Part shown: positions 26,893 through 35,736 of the stretch, one piece after another | Layout of the letters: every line of letters starts with the position of its first letter | How positions within the stretch are numbered: position 1 is the stretch's first letter | DNA from: Sphingosinicella sp942492965 | GTDB lineage: Bacteria; Pseudomonadota; Alphaproteobacteria; Sphingomonadales; Sphingomonadaceae | NCBI GenBank assembly: GCA_942492965.1 | Contig: OW818656.1 | Coordinates: 1,674,001 to 1,738,000, forward strand | Direction of reading: 5' to 3' | Length of the DNA: 64,000 nucleotides | Position numbers and translations under genes: made by a program | Notes under the pieces: generated by a model | What the model was told of the DNA's origin: nothing | What the model saw: only the letters and a program-made list of their open reading frames with translations | Database searches by the model: none

Positions 26893-28102
26893 GGATAAGC
26901 CGCGCCGCCGCCGCTTTCGGCAGCAGAATGAAGGCAGCGCCCTCGCTGGAAAGCCCGCCCGCGATGGTTCGCGCACGATCGCCCGCGCCCCAGAACAGAT
27001 CGAAACGGTTCGCGCCCTTGATGGCGCCGCCGGTATCCTGCGCGACCATCAGCGCCGCGAACGGCTTCATGCCGCGATCGACATCTGTGTAGCGCGTTGA
27101 AAGCCAGACGGGCGCGCCCAGCGGCACGAACATCGGATCGGCGGCGAGACTGCGCTCCGGCGTGACCGGCGCGCCCATCGCACCGAGCGGGCCTTCGCCG
27201 GTGAGTTCCTTGAAGAAGATATAGCTCTTGTTCTCGTGCATGATCTTGCGGCCATCCTCGGGGTTGGCGCGCAGCCAGCGCATGATGCCCTGCATCGAGG
27301 CCTCGCCGGGCGCGAGCACATTCATCTCCCTGAGCCGCCGGCCGATGCCGACGTATTCTCGGCCGTTCTGCCCCGCATAGCCGATACGCATGACGCTGCC
27401 GTCGGGCAGGCGCAGGCGGCCTGACCCCTGGATCTGGAGGAAGAAGAACTCCACTTCGTCCGCCGCCCACGCAATCTCGAGGTTGCGATCGAAAAGTGCG
27501 CCGTTGTCGATGTCCTCGCGCGTCCAGTAGAGCTGGTAGGCGCCCGTTTCGTCGATGCGGCCGCTGGCTTTCTTCATCTGGCCGGGATTCGCCGGGTCTG
27601 GCTGGTCGACGCGCACCAGATCGTCCGGAAGCCCATAAATCGGCACCAGATAGCCGGGTCCGCGCGTGCGCGACCCCGCGATTTCCGGCTCGTAATAACC
27701 CGTGACGAACGCCGTGCCGGTGCCGACGCGCACGGGCGTGAAATTCAGCTCGAAGAACGCGCGCGGATCGGTGGCGGCGGGCACGAGGTTGCAGGCTGTC
27801 TCCCAGTCCGCCGCGATGGTGAGGCCGCTGACGTCGGTGCGGCGCGTGACGGCGCGGCAGGACTTGCGGAAGGCGGCGAGCGTGGCCACGAAATCGTTGG
27901 TTTCCCAGCCCGGAATCTCCGCGAAGGTGGCGGGCGCGGCGCCGAGTGCGGCGGCTGTCGCGGGGCCGGCAGGGGCGGCGGGCGCGGTCGGCGCGGGTTC
28001 AGTGCCCGGCGACGCGAGCCCGGCGGGCGTGGTGACGGGACGCGGCGACGCGCACGCGGCGATCGCGAGCAGAAGCAAGACGGGGAAAAAGCGATGACGC
28101 AC
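26876..28102 (-). CDS. mltA: membrane-bound lytic murein transglycosylase A
   Basis: Lipoprotein that cleaves peptidoglycan glycan strands, leaving 1,6-anhydro-MurNAc ends. The GTG at 28102 is preferred over a TTG at 28117 because CTGGAG lies at a good distance. 408 residues, lipobox IAAC near residue 16. Motifs: FVTGYYEPEIAGSRTR, the catalytic 3D domain ending AQDTGGAIKGANRFDLFWGAGDRA with the catalytic aspartate, and IQGSGRLRLPDGSVMRIGYAGQNGR. An alanine/proline linker follows the lipobox. It overlaps the Smr gene, so they are co-transcribed. Confidence 0.93.
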   Translation of the reverse strand: MRHRFFPVLLLLAIAACASPRPVTTPAGLASPGTEPAPTAPAAPAGPATAAALGAAPATFAEIPGWETNDFVATLAAFRKSCRAVTRRTDVSGLTIAADWETACNLVPAATDPRAFFELNFTPVRVGTGTAFVTGYYEPEIAGSRTRGPGYLVPIYGLPDDLVRVDQPDPANPGQMKKASGRIDETGAYQLYWTREDIDNGALFDRNLEIAWAADEVEFFFLQIQGSGRLRLPDGSVMRIGYAGQNGREYVGIGRRLREMNVLAPGEASMQGIMRWLRANPEDGRKIMHENKSYIFFKELTGEGPLGAMGAPVTPERSLAADPMFVPLGAPVWLSTRYTDVDRGMKPFAALMVAQDTGGAIKGANRFDLFWGAGDRARTIAGGLSSEGAAFILLPKAAAARLIRGPAA

Positions 28103-28189
28103 GCGGAACTCCAGCAAACCTTGACGAGGCGCAGGGCTAGCGGATTTCGGCGGCGTCTGGAATCCGCATTCGTCGAAAGGACGCCGTAA

Positions 28190-28864
28190 TCAGGCGTCTT
28201 CGTCGGTGTCGATGAGCAGCCAGTTGGGGTCTGCGGCGCCGGTGTGGCGGCTGAACGTCCAGACATCGTGCGACTGCACGGCATCCGAGAGTGAGCCGCT
28301 GACGACGTTTCCGGCCTTGTCGCGCGTGACGGCGACGAGATCGGCATCGAAGCGCAGCGTTACCTCCGCCATCGCACCGCGAAGCTGCGCGGCGACGATT
28401 TCGACCTTTTCAAGCGACACGAGCCGGTTTTCGAGGGTGAGACCTTCTTCTTCACGCGCCTTGATCGCTTCGGCGAACTGATCGGCGATATCATCGGAGA
28501 CGAGATCGCGGAGCGCGTCGGCATCGCCCTTCCAGAACGCTTCGAGCACCATGCGATACGCCGCCTTGGCGCCCTCGGCGAAGCGTGGCGGATCGAAGGT
28601 CGGGTCGGCAGCGGCGATCGCGTTCAGCGATTCCTTCAGCGCGGGCGACATATCGGCGGGCAGCTCGAGCGGCGCGGCGGGCGGCAGGTCGTAGCTGCCA
28701 GCGCGCGGCGGCGTCTGCTGTTCTGCCGGGCTGCGGCGCACGACTTCGCCGGCGGGTTCTTCATGCCCGGTGCGGCGGCCAAGCACGCTGACCAGCCGAA
28801 GGGCAATGAACCCCGCGAGCATCGCCAGAACGACGATCTCGATCAGTCCGCTGCTGTCGCCCAT
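28190..28864 (-). CDS. Tim44/TimA-family membrane protein
   Basis: 224 residues: an N-terminal transmembrane helix (LIEIVVLAMLAGFIALRLVSVLG), a proline-rich linker, and a C-terminal Tim44-like domain (about 95-224) with AYRMVLEAFWKGDADALRDLVSDDI and HDVWTFSRH. Mitochondrial Tim44 tethers the import motor; bacterial TimA relatives are membrane anchored and of uncertain function. In alphaproteobacteria it lies next to mltA, smr and secB as here. It is divergent from secB, with an inverted repeat CTTAACC/GGTTAAG at 28932-28952 in the gap. Confidence 0.88.
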   Translation of the reverse strand: MGDSSGLIEIVVLAMLAGFIALRLVSVLGRRTGHEEPAGEVVRRSPAEQQTPPRAGSYDLPPAAPLELPADMSPALKESLNAIAAADPTFDPPRFAEGAKAAYRMVLEAFWKGDADALRDLVSDDIADQFAEAIKAREEEGLTLENRLVSLEKVEIVAAQLRGAMAEVTLRFDADLVAVTRDKAGNVVSGSLSDAVQSHDVWTFSRHTGAADPNWLLIDTDEDA

Positions 28865-29060
28865 AATTCTACCTTCAAGCGTCCTTCCAAACGCGTTTGC
28901 TTAACAGCGCCGCGCCGCACAGTCCACGCAGCTTAACCTGTTTTCGGTTAAGATAGGCTATTCCAGGCCGCATACAAGGAACAGCGCTGCCTTGCGCCGG
29001 TTCCATGTGCCTGCTAGCGAGCGCGCCGTATTCCTGTCCAACAGAATTGAGACCTGCATC

Positions 29061-29585
29061 ATGGCCGAGAACGAAACGGGCGACGAAGGCTACATCAACG
29101 GCAACGGCGGCGAAGCCCCGGCGGAAGCCCTGCCGCAGGTGAGCATCCTGGCGCAGTACGTGAAGGACCTTTCGTTCGAGAATCCGGGCGCGCCGCAGTC
29201 GCTGCAGCAGGGCGCGGGCCAGCCGAAGATCGAGATCAACGTGAACGTCGGCGTTCGCCAGCAGGGCGAAGGCGTCTACGAGGTGGAGCTGAAGCTCTCC
29301 GCGAACGCCACGTTCGAAACCGGCAAGACCGCGTTCATCACCGAGCTGCTCTACGGCGGCCTCTTCGGCCTGCAGAACGTGCCCGAAGAGCACCTCGAGC
29401 TGTTCCTCGTCGTCGAGGCGCCGCGCCAGCTGTTCCCGTTCGCCCGCCGCATCTTCGCGGACGCGACGCGCGACGGCGGCTTCCCGCCGCTGATGCTCGA
29501 TCCGATCGACTTCGCGCAGCTTTATTTCGCACGCCAACAGCAGGCGGAAGCCGCGGAACAATCCGGCGAGATCGGGCACGCCTGA
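29061..29585 (+). CDS. secB: protein-export chaperone SecB
   Basis: Cytosolic tetrameric chaperone that holds preproteins unfolded and hands them to SecA. 174 residues from ATG 29061; the upstream in-frame codons lack support. Core motifs: YVKDLSFENPGAPQSL, INVNVGVRQ, GVYEVELKLSANA, GGLFGLQNVPEEHLELFLVVEAPRQLFPFARRI-type block and GGFPPLMLDPIDFAQLY. The acidic start (MAENETGDEG) is typical of alphaproteobacterial SecB. Confidence 0.96.
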   Translation: MAENETGDEGYINGNGGEAPAEALPQVSILAQYVKDLSFENPGAPQSLQQGAGQPKIEINVNVGVRQQGEGVYEVELKLSANATFETGKTAFITELLYGGLFGLQNVPEEHLELFLVVEAPRQLFPFARRIFADATRDGGFPPLMLDPIDFAQLYFARQQQAEAAEQSGEIGHA

Positions 29586-29607
29586 GGCCAGGCCGGAGGC
29601 CGCGCCC

Positions 29608-31170
29608 ATGTCGCTCGTCAAGAGCGTCGGCGTCATCGGAGGGCTGACCCTCGTCAGCCGCGTGTTCGGATTCGCACGCGACATGCTGCTTTCGCGTCTG
29701 CTCGGCGCGGGCGCGGGCGCGGACGCCTTTTTCGTGGCGTTCAAGCTGCCCAACATCTTCCGCCGCCTGTTTGCTGAAGGCGCGTTCAGCGCGGCCTATG
29801 TGCCGATGTTCAGCAAGGAACTGCACGGACCGGGAGGCATCAAGGCGGCGGAGCGATTCTCGGCGAACGTGCTTTCGGTTTTCCTGCCTGTGCTGTTGCT
29901 GTTCACAGCGCTGTTCGAGATCTTCATGCCCGGCGTCGTCTGGCTGATGGCGAGCGCCTACAAGGATGTGCCCGGCAAGTTCGAGCTTACGGTCGAGCTG
30001 ACGCGAATCGCCTTTCCCTACCTGCTGCTGATCAGCCTCGTGTCGCTGCTCTCGGGCGTGCTCAATTCGATGTCGAAGTTCGCCGCCGCCGCCGCCGCGC
30101 CTATCCTGCTCAACATCTGCCTGATCGGGGGCGTGCTGTTCTTCGGCAGCACCACCGGCGACAGCGCGGAAACGGCGCGGGCGCTGGCGGTTTCGGTGAC
30201 GGTGGCGGGCGTGGTGCAGTTCCTGTGGCTGCTGTGGGCCGTACGCCGCGCGGGGCTGACACTGCGGCTCCGATGGCCGCGATTCGATCCCAAGGTGAAG
30301 GAACTCGGCCGCATCATCGTGCCCGCGACGTTCGGCGCGGGCATCTACCAGCTCTCGCAGCTCATCGACACATTCTTCGCGACGCGACTCGACGAAGGCG
30401 CGATGAGCTTCCTGAACTATGCCGACCGGCTGAACCAGCTGCCGCTCGGCGTCGTCGGCATCGCGCTCGGCACGGCCATCCTGCCCGCGCTAAGCCGCCT
30501 CATCGCCCGCGAGGACGCGGACGGCGCGCAGAAGCTGCAGGGCACGGCGGTCGAGCTTTCGATGCTGCTGACGCTGCCCGCCGCTGTCGCGCTCATCGTC
30601 GCCGCGCAGCCGATCGTGGAGGCCATCTTCCTCGGCGGGCGGTTCACGGCGGAGCATGTCGCCGTCACCTCCGGCGTGCTCGTCGCGCTCGTCGCCGGGC
30701 TGCCCGCCTATGTGCTCATCAAGGTGCTGACGCCCGGCTTCTTCGCGCGCGGCGACACGAAGACACCGGTGAAAACGGCTGCGGCCGCGCTGACGTTCAA
30801 CGTCGCGGTGATCCTCATCGTCATCGACCGCTTCGGCATCGTGGGACTCGCCGCCGCGACCGCCGTTTCCAGCTGGTTCAACTGCGCGATGCTCTACACC
30901 ATCCTGCATCGGCGCGGGCATTTCACGCTGACCGGCGCGGTGATCCTGCGTGTCGGCAAGCAGCTTCTGGCAGCGCTCGTGATGGCTGCCGGGCTCTGGT
31001 GGGTGACGAACACTCTCGGGGATGCCTTTATTGGCGGAGCGCTGGCGCGCGCGGGTGCGCTGACTGCAGTCGTTCTGACCGGAGCGGGTCTCTATTTCGG
31101 GACGCTTTGGGCGATCGGCGGCTTCCACCACGAACACCTCGCCAAGCTCAGGCGCGGCAACGGCGCTTGA
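29608..31170 (+). CDS. murJ: lipid II flippase MurJ (MviN)
   Basis: Moves lipid II across the inner membrane for peptidoglycan synthesis. 520 residues with about 14 helices. Family signatures: RVFGFARDMLLSRLLGAG in helix 1, FKLPNIFRRLFAEGAFSAAYVPMF, and SFLNYADRLNQLPLGVVGIALGTAILP in the centre. These arginine and aspartate-rich segments line the cavity in known MurJ structures. It starts 22 bases after secB and is followed by trpS. Confidence 0.96.
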   Translation: MSLVKSVGVIGGLTLVSRVFGFARDMLLSRLLGAGAGADAFFVAFKLPNIFRRLFAEGAFSAAYVPMFSKELHGPGGIKAAERFSANVLSVFLPVLLLFTALFEIFMPGVVWLMASAYKDVPGKFELTVELTRIAFPYLLLISLVSLLSGVLNSMSKFAAAAAAPILLNICLIGGVLFFGSTTGDSAETARALAVSVTVAGVVQFLWLLWAVRRAGLTLRLRWPRFDPKVKELGRIIVPATFGAGIYQLSQLIDTFFATRLDEGAMSFLNYADRLNQLPLGVVGIALGTAILPALSRLIAREDADGAQKLQGTAVELSMLLTLPAAVALIVAAQPIVEAIFLGGRFTAEHVAVTSGVLVALVAGLPAYVLIKVLTPGFFARGDTKTPVKTAAAALTFNVAVILIVIDRFGIVGLAAATAVSSWFNCAMLYTILHRRGHFTLTGAVILRVGKQLLAALVMAAGLWWVTNTLGDAFIGGALARAGALTAVVLTGAGLYFGTLWAIGGFHHEHLAKLRRGNGA

Positions 31171-31205
31171 CCTGTGGCCCAAGCGGGGCCTAACGGCGGC
31201 GCGCT

Positions 31206-32225
31206 ATGACACAGACTTTCCAACCCCGCGTCTTTTCCGGCATCCAGCCGACAGGCAACCTGCACCTGGGCAATTACCTGGGCGCCATCCGCAACTGGGT
31301 GGACATGCAGCACCAGCACGAATGCGTCTATTGCATCGTGGACCTGCACGCGATCACGCTGTGGCAAGAACCCGAAGCGCTGCGCCGGGGCATCCACGAG
31401 ATGGCCGCCGCGCTGCTCGCGAGCGGCATCGATCCCGACCGCGCCGTGCTCTTCAACCAGAGCCAGGTGCACATGCATGCCGAGCTCTGCTGGATCCTGA
31501 TGTGCACCGCGCGCATGGGCTGGATGCAGCGCATGACGCAGTTCAAGGAAAAATCGGGCAAGGACAAGGAGGGCGCCTCGGTCGGCCTGTTCGGCTATCC
31601 GGTGCTGCAGGCCGCCGACATCCTCGGCTACAAGGCGACGCACGTGCCGGTGGGTGAGGACCAGAAGCAGCACCTCGAACTTTCCCGCGACATCGCACAG
31701 AAGTTCAACACCGACTACGGCGTGCAACTGTTCCCGCTTCCTGAGCCCGTGATCCAGGGCCCGGCGACGCGCGTGATGTCGCTGCGCGACGGCACCGCGA
31801 AGATGTCGAAGTCCGACCCTTCGGACATGAGCCGCATCAACCTTGCGGACGACGCTGACGCCATCGCGCAGAAGATCAAGAAGGCGAAGACCGACGCCGA
31901 ACCGCTCCCCGGCGATATGGCGGGCCTTGAGTCGCGGCCCGAGGCGCGCAACCTGGTTTCGATTTACGCTGCGCTTGCCGGCACGAGTGCGCAGGCCGTT
32001 CTCACGGAATTCGAAGGCAAGGGCTTCGGCGCGTTCAAGCCTGCGCTCGCCGATCTCACGGTGAGCGTGCTGGCGCCGATCGCCGCGCGTTTCCGCGAGC
32101 TTTGCGCCGATCCGGGTCATCTCGACGCCGTGCTCGCGAAGGGTGCGGCACGCGCCGACGCCATCGCGGCACCCGTGCTCGCGGAGGTAAAACGGACTGT
32201 TGGATTCCTCGGCAGAGGGCTTTGA
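31206..32225 (+). CDS. trpS: tryptophanyl-tRNA synthetase
   Basis: Class I aminoacyl-tRNA synthetase that charges tRNA-Trp. 339 residues. The HIGH-type motif is GNLHLGNYLGA (about 18-28), the KMSKS loop is AKMSKSDPSD (about 198-207), and ADILGYKATHVPVGEDQKQHLEL is the tryptophan pocket region. Standard bacterial length. Confidence 0.97.
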   Translation: MTQTFQPRVFSGIQPTGNLHLGNYLGAIRNWVDMQHQHECVYCIVDLHAITLWQEPEALRRGIHEMAAALLASGIDPDRAVLFNQSQVHMHAELCWILMCTARMGWMQRMTQFKEKSGKDKEGASVGLFGYPVLQAADILGYKATHVPVGEDQKQHLELSRDIAQKFNTDYGVQLFPLPEPVIQGPATRVMSLRDGTAKMSKSDPSDMSRINLADDADAIAQKIKKAKTDAEPLPGDMAGLESRPEARNLVSIYAALAGTSAQAVLTEFEGKGFGAFKPALADLTVSVLAPIAARFRELCADPGHLDAVLAKGAARADAIAAPVLAEVKRTVGFLGRGL

Positions 32226-32307
32226 AAATTCAGGGATCGTTCAGCCGCGCACATGCACTATATAGAGATAGCGTGGGTGCGAACGAGAAAGCCCGTAGGT
32301 GATGAGC

Positions 32308-32973
32308 ATGAAACTGCCGAAGATCCTGTTGTCGCTGGGGCTGCTGGCGCTGGTTGCGGCCTGCACGACGCCCTTCACTGCCGATGTCTCCCGTTTCCAG
32401 CGCCTTCCGGCGCCATCGGGCGAAAGCTTCACGATCGAGGCGCGCGACGCTGAGCGATCGGGCGGGCTCGAGTTCGCGCAATATGCGTCGTACGTCGAGA
32501 AACAGCTCACCCAGCAGGGCTATCAGCGCGCGGCTTCTCCGGAAGCGGCGACGCTCGTCGTCAAGCTCGACTACGGCGTCAACGACGGCCGCGAGAAACT
32601 CGACACCCGCTACACCGGCTTCGGTGCGGGCTACGGCGGCTGGGGCGGCTGGGGCGGCTGGGGCTGGCCCTATTACAGCCGCTATCGCTATCATCCCTAT
32701 TATTGGGGATCGTTCTACGATCCGTTCTGGGGCCCGGGCTTCGGCGGCGGCACTGAGGTTTACAGCTACACCGTCTACCGCTCGTTCCTGGACATGGACA
32801 TTGTGCGCAAGAACGGCGCGCCGGTGTTCGAGGGCCGCGCAGAGGCAACGACGCGCACGTCCGACCTCACCAAGCTGGTGCCCAATCTCGTCGAGGCCAT
32901 GTTCTCCGGCTTCCCGGGCAATTCCGGGCAAACCGTGCGCGTGAAGATCGACCAGAAGAAAAGCGGCTACTGA
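32308..32973 (+). CDS. DUF4136-family lipoprotein with Gly/Trp/Tyr-rich insert
   Basis: 221 residues from ATG 32308 (GTG 32299 and ATG 32302 are nearby alternatives). Lipobox VAAC at about 16-19. The outer part (about 20-100 and 150-221) fits DUF4136, predicted outer-membrane-associated lipoproteins. Residues about 103-148 are extremely rich in Gly, Trp and Tyr; the DNA has three tandem copies of GGCGGCTGG near 32636-32664. Function unknown. A -10-like CTATAT occurs about 40 bases upstream, so it has its own promoter. Confidence 0.75.
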   Translation: MKLPKILLSLGLLALVAACTTPFTADVSRFQRLPAPSGESFTIEARDAERSGGLEFAQYASYVEKQLTQQGYQRAASPEAATLVVKLDYGVNDGREKLDTRYTGFGAGYGGWGGWGGWGWPYYSRYRYHPYYWGSFYDPFWGPGFGGGTEVYSYTVYRSFLDMDIVRKNGAPVFEGRAEATTRTSDLTKLVPNLVEAMFSGFPGNSGQTVRVKIDQKKSGY

Positions 32974-33011
32974 AAATTCGCGGATACGGCGGGGTTTTCC
33001 CTGCCGTATCT

Positions 33012-33056
33012 GCATGATGCCCAAAACCGGTTCCCACTTTTGCGCGCGATGCTCTA
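33012..33056. repeat. intergenic palindromic repeat (CAAAACCGGTTCCCACTTTTG type)
   Basis: GATGCCCAAAACCGGTTC followed by CCACTTTTGCGCG and GATGCTCTAA. The CAAAA...TTTTG arms can pair. I recognise the ACCGGTTCCCACTTTTGCG core as a motif repeated in intergenic regions of many alphaproteobacterial genomes. It ends just before the GTG of the following gene. Single copy in this window. Confidence 0.55.
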
Positions 33057-33066
33057 AGAATGGCGC

Positions 33067-34017
33067 GTGGGTATATTCGACATCTTCCGCCGCCAGACGG
33101 TGAATCCCGTCACAGCCGCCAGCACCGATACGGGCGGCACCAGCGTCATCGGACGAATCGCCGCGATGCCGCGCTGGATGCTCCTGATCCTCGGCGCGTT
33201 TTTCGCGGCGATCCTGTATTGGGGCGTCATCGGCAGCCTGCTTTCGGATACGAAGGCCGATCTCACTGTGCGCCCGGGCACGACGGTGTTGCCGCCCGGC
33301 GGAAGCGTTGCCGTTGCGACCGCCGCCATGCTGATCGATCAGGCGCTGGGCAAGGGCTGGACACCCAACGACAGCCTGCTGCGCCCCACGGGCCTGCTTG
33401 AGGACATGCCCGCCTTCCAGCGCGGGCAGCATTCGGCGATCAGCGCGTTCGTCACCAGCTTCGACCAGGGCGTCGGCGGTGATCCTGAACTCAGCGAGGC
33501 CGCGGAAGCCTTAAAGACCCCGCCGGATCGCGGATGGCTGCACGGCGACTTTCCCTTCGTCGGCGGTTCCGCCGAAAGCCGCTACCGCGACGCGGTCGAT
33601 GCGCTTGCGCGCTACAACCGCGCGGTTGCCGAAAGCGAAGCACCGAGCGAGGGCGATGCGCGCGAACTGCGGCTCGCGCTGCTCGGTCTCAGCACCGCGC
33701 TCGGGGAAGAGGCGGGCGCAGTCGACCGCATGATCGACGACAGCCGTGTCGGCAGCGCCGATGCCCAGTTCAACGAGGTGCGCGGTGCCGCCTATGCCGC
33801 CGCCATGCTGATGCGCGGCCTTCGGGAGGATTTCGGCACGACGATCGGCCAGCGCCAGCTCGCCGCGACGTGGGCCGAAACGACGGAGGCACTGGATGCC
33901 GTTGCCGGAAAACGCCCGACCTTCGGCGCCGGCAGGCAGGATCTCGTCGAGCAGGGCTATTTCCTGATGCGCGCGCGCGAATCGCTGCGCACGCTTGCAG
34001 CGGGTCTTGCGCGATGA
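33067..34017 (+). CDS. DUF2333-family membrane protein
   Basis: 316 residues from GTG 33067. One transmembrane helix (about 37-58, MLLILGAFFAAILYWGVIGSLL), then a periplasmic domain with LPPGGSVAVATAAMLID and WTPNDSLLRPTGLLEDMPAFQRGQHSAIS, the pattern I associate with DUF2333. Function unknown. Its stop overlaps the ATG of the universal stress protein gene (ATGA), so the two are probably co-translated. Confidence 0.75.
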   Translation: MGIFDIFRRQTVNPVTAASTDTGGTSVIGRIAAMPRWMLLILGAFFAAILYWGVIGSLLSDTKADLTVRPGTTVLPPGGSVAVATAAMLIDQALGKGWTPNDSLLRPTGLLEDMPAFQRGQHSAISAFVTSFDQGVGGDPELSEAAEALKTPPDRGWLHGDFPFVGGSAESRYRDAVDALARYNRAVAESEAPSEGDARELRLALLGLSTALGEEAGAVDRMIDDSRVGSADAQFNEVRGAAYAAAMLMRGLREDFGTTIGQRQLAATWAETTEALDAVAGKRPTFGAGRQDLVEQGYFLMRARESLRTLAAGLAR

Positions 34018-34472
34018 CGATGCCCAACTACCTCGTCGTCGTCGACGACACCGACGAATCGGCGCTCGCCATGCGCTACGCCGCGCTGCGCGCGAAGATG
34101 ACCGGCGGCAGCATTGTGCTCGCGTATGTCGTTCCCAAACCCGAGTTCCTGCTTTCCGGCGGGCTCCAGGATATGATCGCGGCCGAGGCGCAGGAAGCCG
34201 CCGAAGCGCTGCTGAGCCGCAAGGCCGACGAGGTGATGACGCTTTCGGGCCAACGCCCGGCGCTCCTGATCCGCGAGGGCAAGGCCGTGGACGAAGTCAG
34301 CCAGATGCTGACCGAGAACAATGTCCACGCGCTGATCCTGGGCGCCGCCGCGAAAGGCGCGCCGGGGCCGCTCGTCAGCCACTTCTCGGGCGAACGCGCG
34401 GGCAACCTTCCGTGCGTGGTGGTGATCGTTCCGGGCGGGCTCGATCCGGACGCGATCGACCGTCTGGCTTGA
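34014..34472 (+). CDS. universal stress protein (UspA family)
   Basis: 152 residues from ATG 34014, overlapping the preceding stop by four bases. Alpha/beta fold with the first strand YLVVVDDTDESALAMRYAALRA and the C-terminal ATP-binding signature: ALILGAAAKGAPGPLVSHFSG followed by NLPCVVVIVPGG, matching the G-2x-G-9x-G(S/T) type motif loosely. Role: stress-related nucleotide binding; target unknown. Confidence 0.87.
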   Translation: MTMPNYLVVVDDTDESALAMRYAALRAKMTGGSIVLAYVVPKPEFLLSGGLQDMIAAEAQEAAEALLSRKADEVMTLSGQRPALLIREGKAVDEVSQMLTENNVHALILGAAAKGAPGPLVSHFSGERAGNLPCVVVIVPGGLDPDAIDRLA

Positions 34473-34555
34473 TCCGGCGGCCAAGGCACGCCACATGGGG
34501 CAGGTATCAGGACAGGACACTCTCCCAAGGACTCCCACGCCCAAGGACGCCCACC

Positions 34556-35113
34556 ATGTTCATCGAAACCCAGCCCACACCCAACCCCGCGACCGTGAAG
34601 TTCCTTCCGGGCCAAACGGTTATGCCATCAGGAACCATCGATTTCGGTTCGCCCGAGGCTGCAGAGGCGTCGCCGCTTGCAAGCGCGCTCTTCACGATCG
34701 GTGACGTGACCGGCGTGTTCCTGGGCAGCGACTTCATCTCGGTAACCCGCGCCGAGGGCGGCAGCGATTGGCGCGAGCTGAAACCGCAGGTGCTGGGTAT
34801 TATCGTCGATCATTTCGCGAGCGGCGCGCCGCTCCTGAACGAAGCCGTCGCTGCTGAAGCCGAAATCGAGGACGATCCCGAAACCGCGGACATCGTCGCG
34901 CAGATCAAGGACCTGCTGGAAACGCGCATCCGCCCCGCGGTCGCGAACGACGGCGGCGACATCATCTACAAGGGCTTCCGCGAAGGCGTCGTGTACCTGC
35001 AGATGCAGGGCGCCTGCTCGGGCTGCCCGTCTTCAACGGCAACGCTCAAGAACGGCATCGAAAATCTTCTGAAATACTATGTGCCCGAAGTGACGGACGT
35101 CCGCGCCGTTTGA
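34556..35113 (+). CDS. nfuA: Fe-S cluster carrier protein NfuA/NifU-like
   Basis: Carries assembled Fe-S clusters to target enzymes. 185 residues from ATG 34556. An N-terminal Nfu-N domain (FIETQPTPNPATVKFLPG) and a C-terminal NifU-like domain (about 110-180) with the cluster ligands Cys154 and Cys157 in ACSGCPSS and the ANDGGDI motif. This two-domain form is the alphaproteobacterial and mitochondrial NFU1 type. It complements the SUF operon at the start of the window. Confidence 0.94.
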   Translation: MFIETQPTPNPATVKFLPGQTVMPSGTIDFGSPEAAEASPLASALFTIGDVTGVFLGSDFISVTRAEGGSDWRELKPQVLGIIVDHFASGAPLLNEAVAAEAEIEDDPETADIVAQIKDLLETRIRPAVANDGGDIIYKGFREGVVYLQMQGACSGCPSSTATLKNGIENLLKYYVPEVTDVRAV

Positions 35114-35142
35114 GGGGTGCGGCAAGAAAACAGGGAGTCCCC

Positions 35143-35736
35143 ATGACCGATCATCTGCTGAGCGATCGCGACCTCGACCTTATCTTCCGCAGCGCGAGGA
35201 CGCACAACGACTGGTCCGACCGCGCGGTCAGCGACGTGCAGCTGCGCGCCATCTATGACCTGATGCGCATGGGCCCCACGTCGGCGAACGCCTCACCCGC
35301 GCGAATCGTGTTCGCGAAAAGCCAGGAGGCACGTGAAAAACTCGCCGCCTGTGCTTCAGGCGCCAACGGCCCGAAGATCCTGCAGGCGCCCGTCACGGCC
35401 ATCATCGGCATGGACATGAAATTCTACGACCAGCTGCCCAAGCTGTTCCCGCATACCGACGCGCGCAGCTGGTTCACGAGTGACGACGCGCTCGTCCGCG
35501 AAACCGCGTTCCGCAATTCATCTTTGCAGGGCGCGTATTTCATCATCGCGGCGCGCGCGATCGGGCTCAACTGCGGCCCGATGTCGGGCTTCGACAAGAC
35601 TAAGGTCGATGCGGCCTTCTTTGCGGGCACCGATATCGAGACGAATTTCATCTGCTCGATCGGCTACGGCACCGACAAGAACCTGTTCGCGCGCAGCCCG
35701 CGCCTGTCGTTCGAAGAGGCCGCGTCCATCATCTGA
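35143..35736 (+). CDS. nitroreductase-family protein, malonic semialdehyde reductase (RutE) type
   Basis: FMN-dependent oxidoreductase of 197 residues. The start MTDHLLSDRD follows AGGGAG. Motifs: FRSARTHNDWSDRAVSD, MRMGPTSANASPAR (the FMN-binding PTSANASP segment), and FRNSSLQGAYFIIAARAIGLNCGPMSGFD. These fit the RutE/HadB group, which reduces malonic semialdehyde or nitroaromatics. No other pyrimidine-degradation (rut) genes are seen, so the substrate is open. Its stop overlaps the tsaB ATG. Confidence 0.85.
   Translation: MTDHLLSDRDLDLIFRSARTHNDWSDRAVSDVQLRAIYDLMRMGPTSANASPARIVFAKSQEAREKLAACASGANGPKILQAPVTAIIGMDMKFYDQLPKLFPHTDARSWFTSDDALVRETAFRNSSLQGAYFIIAARAIGLNCGPMSGFDKTKVDAAFFAGTDIETNFICSIGYGTDKNLFARSPRLSFEEAASII

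Noticed and set aside
28925..28960. CtrA-binding site (TTAA-N7-TTAA) before secB
   Set aside because: The two TTAA boxes are 11 bases apart and form an inverted repeat, so spacing and symmetry do not fit CtrA.
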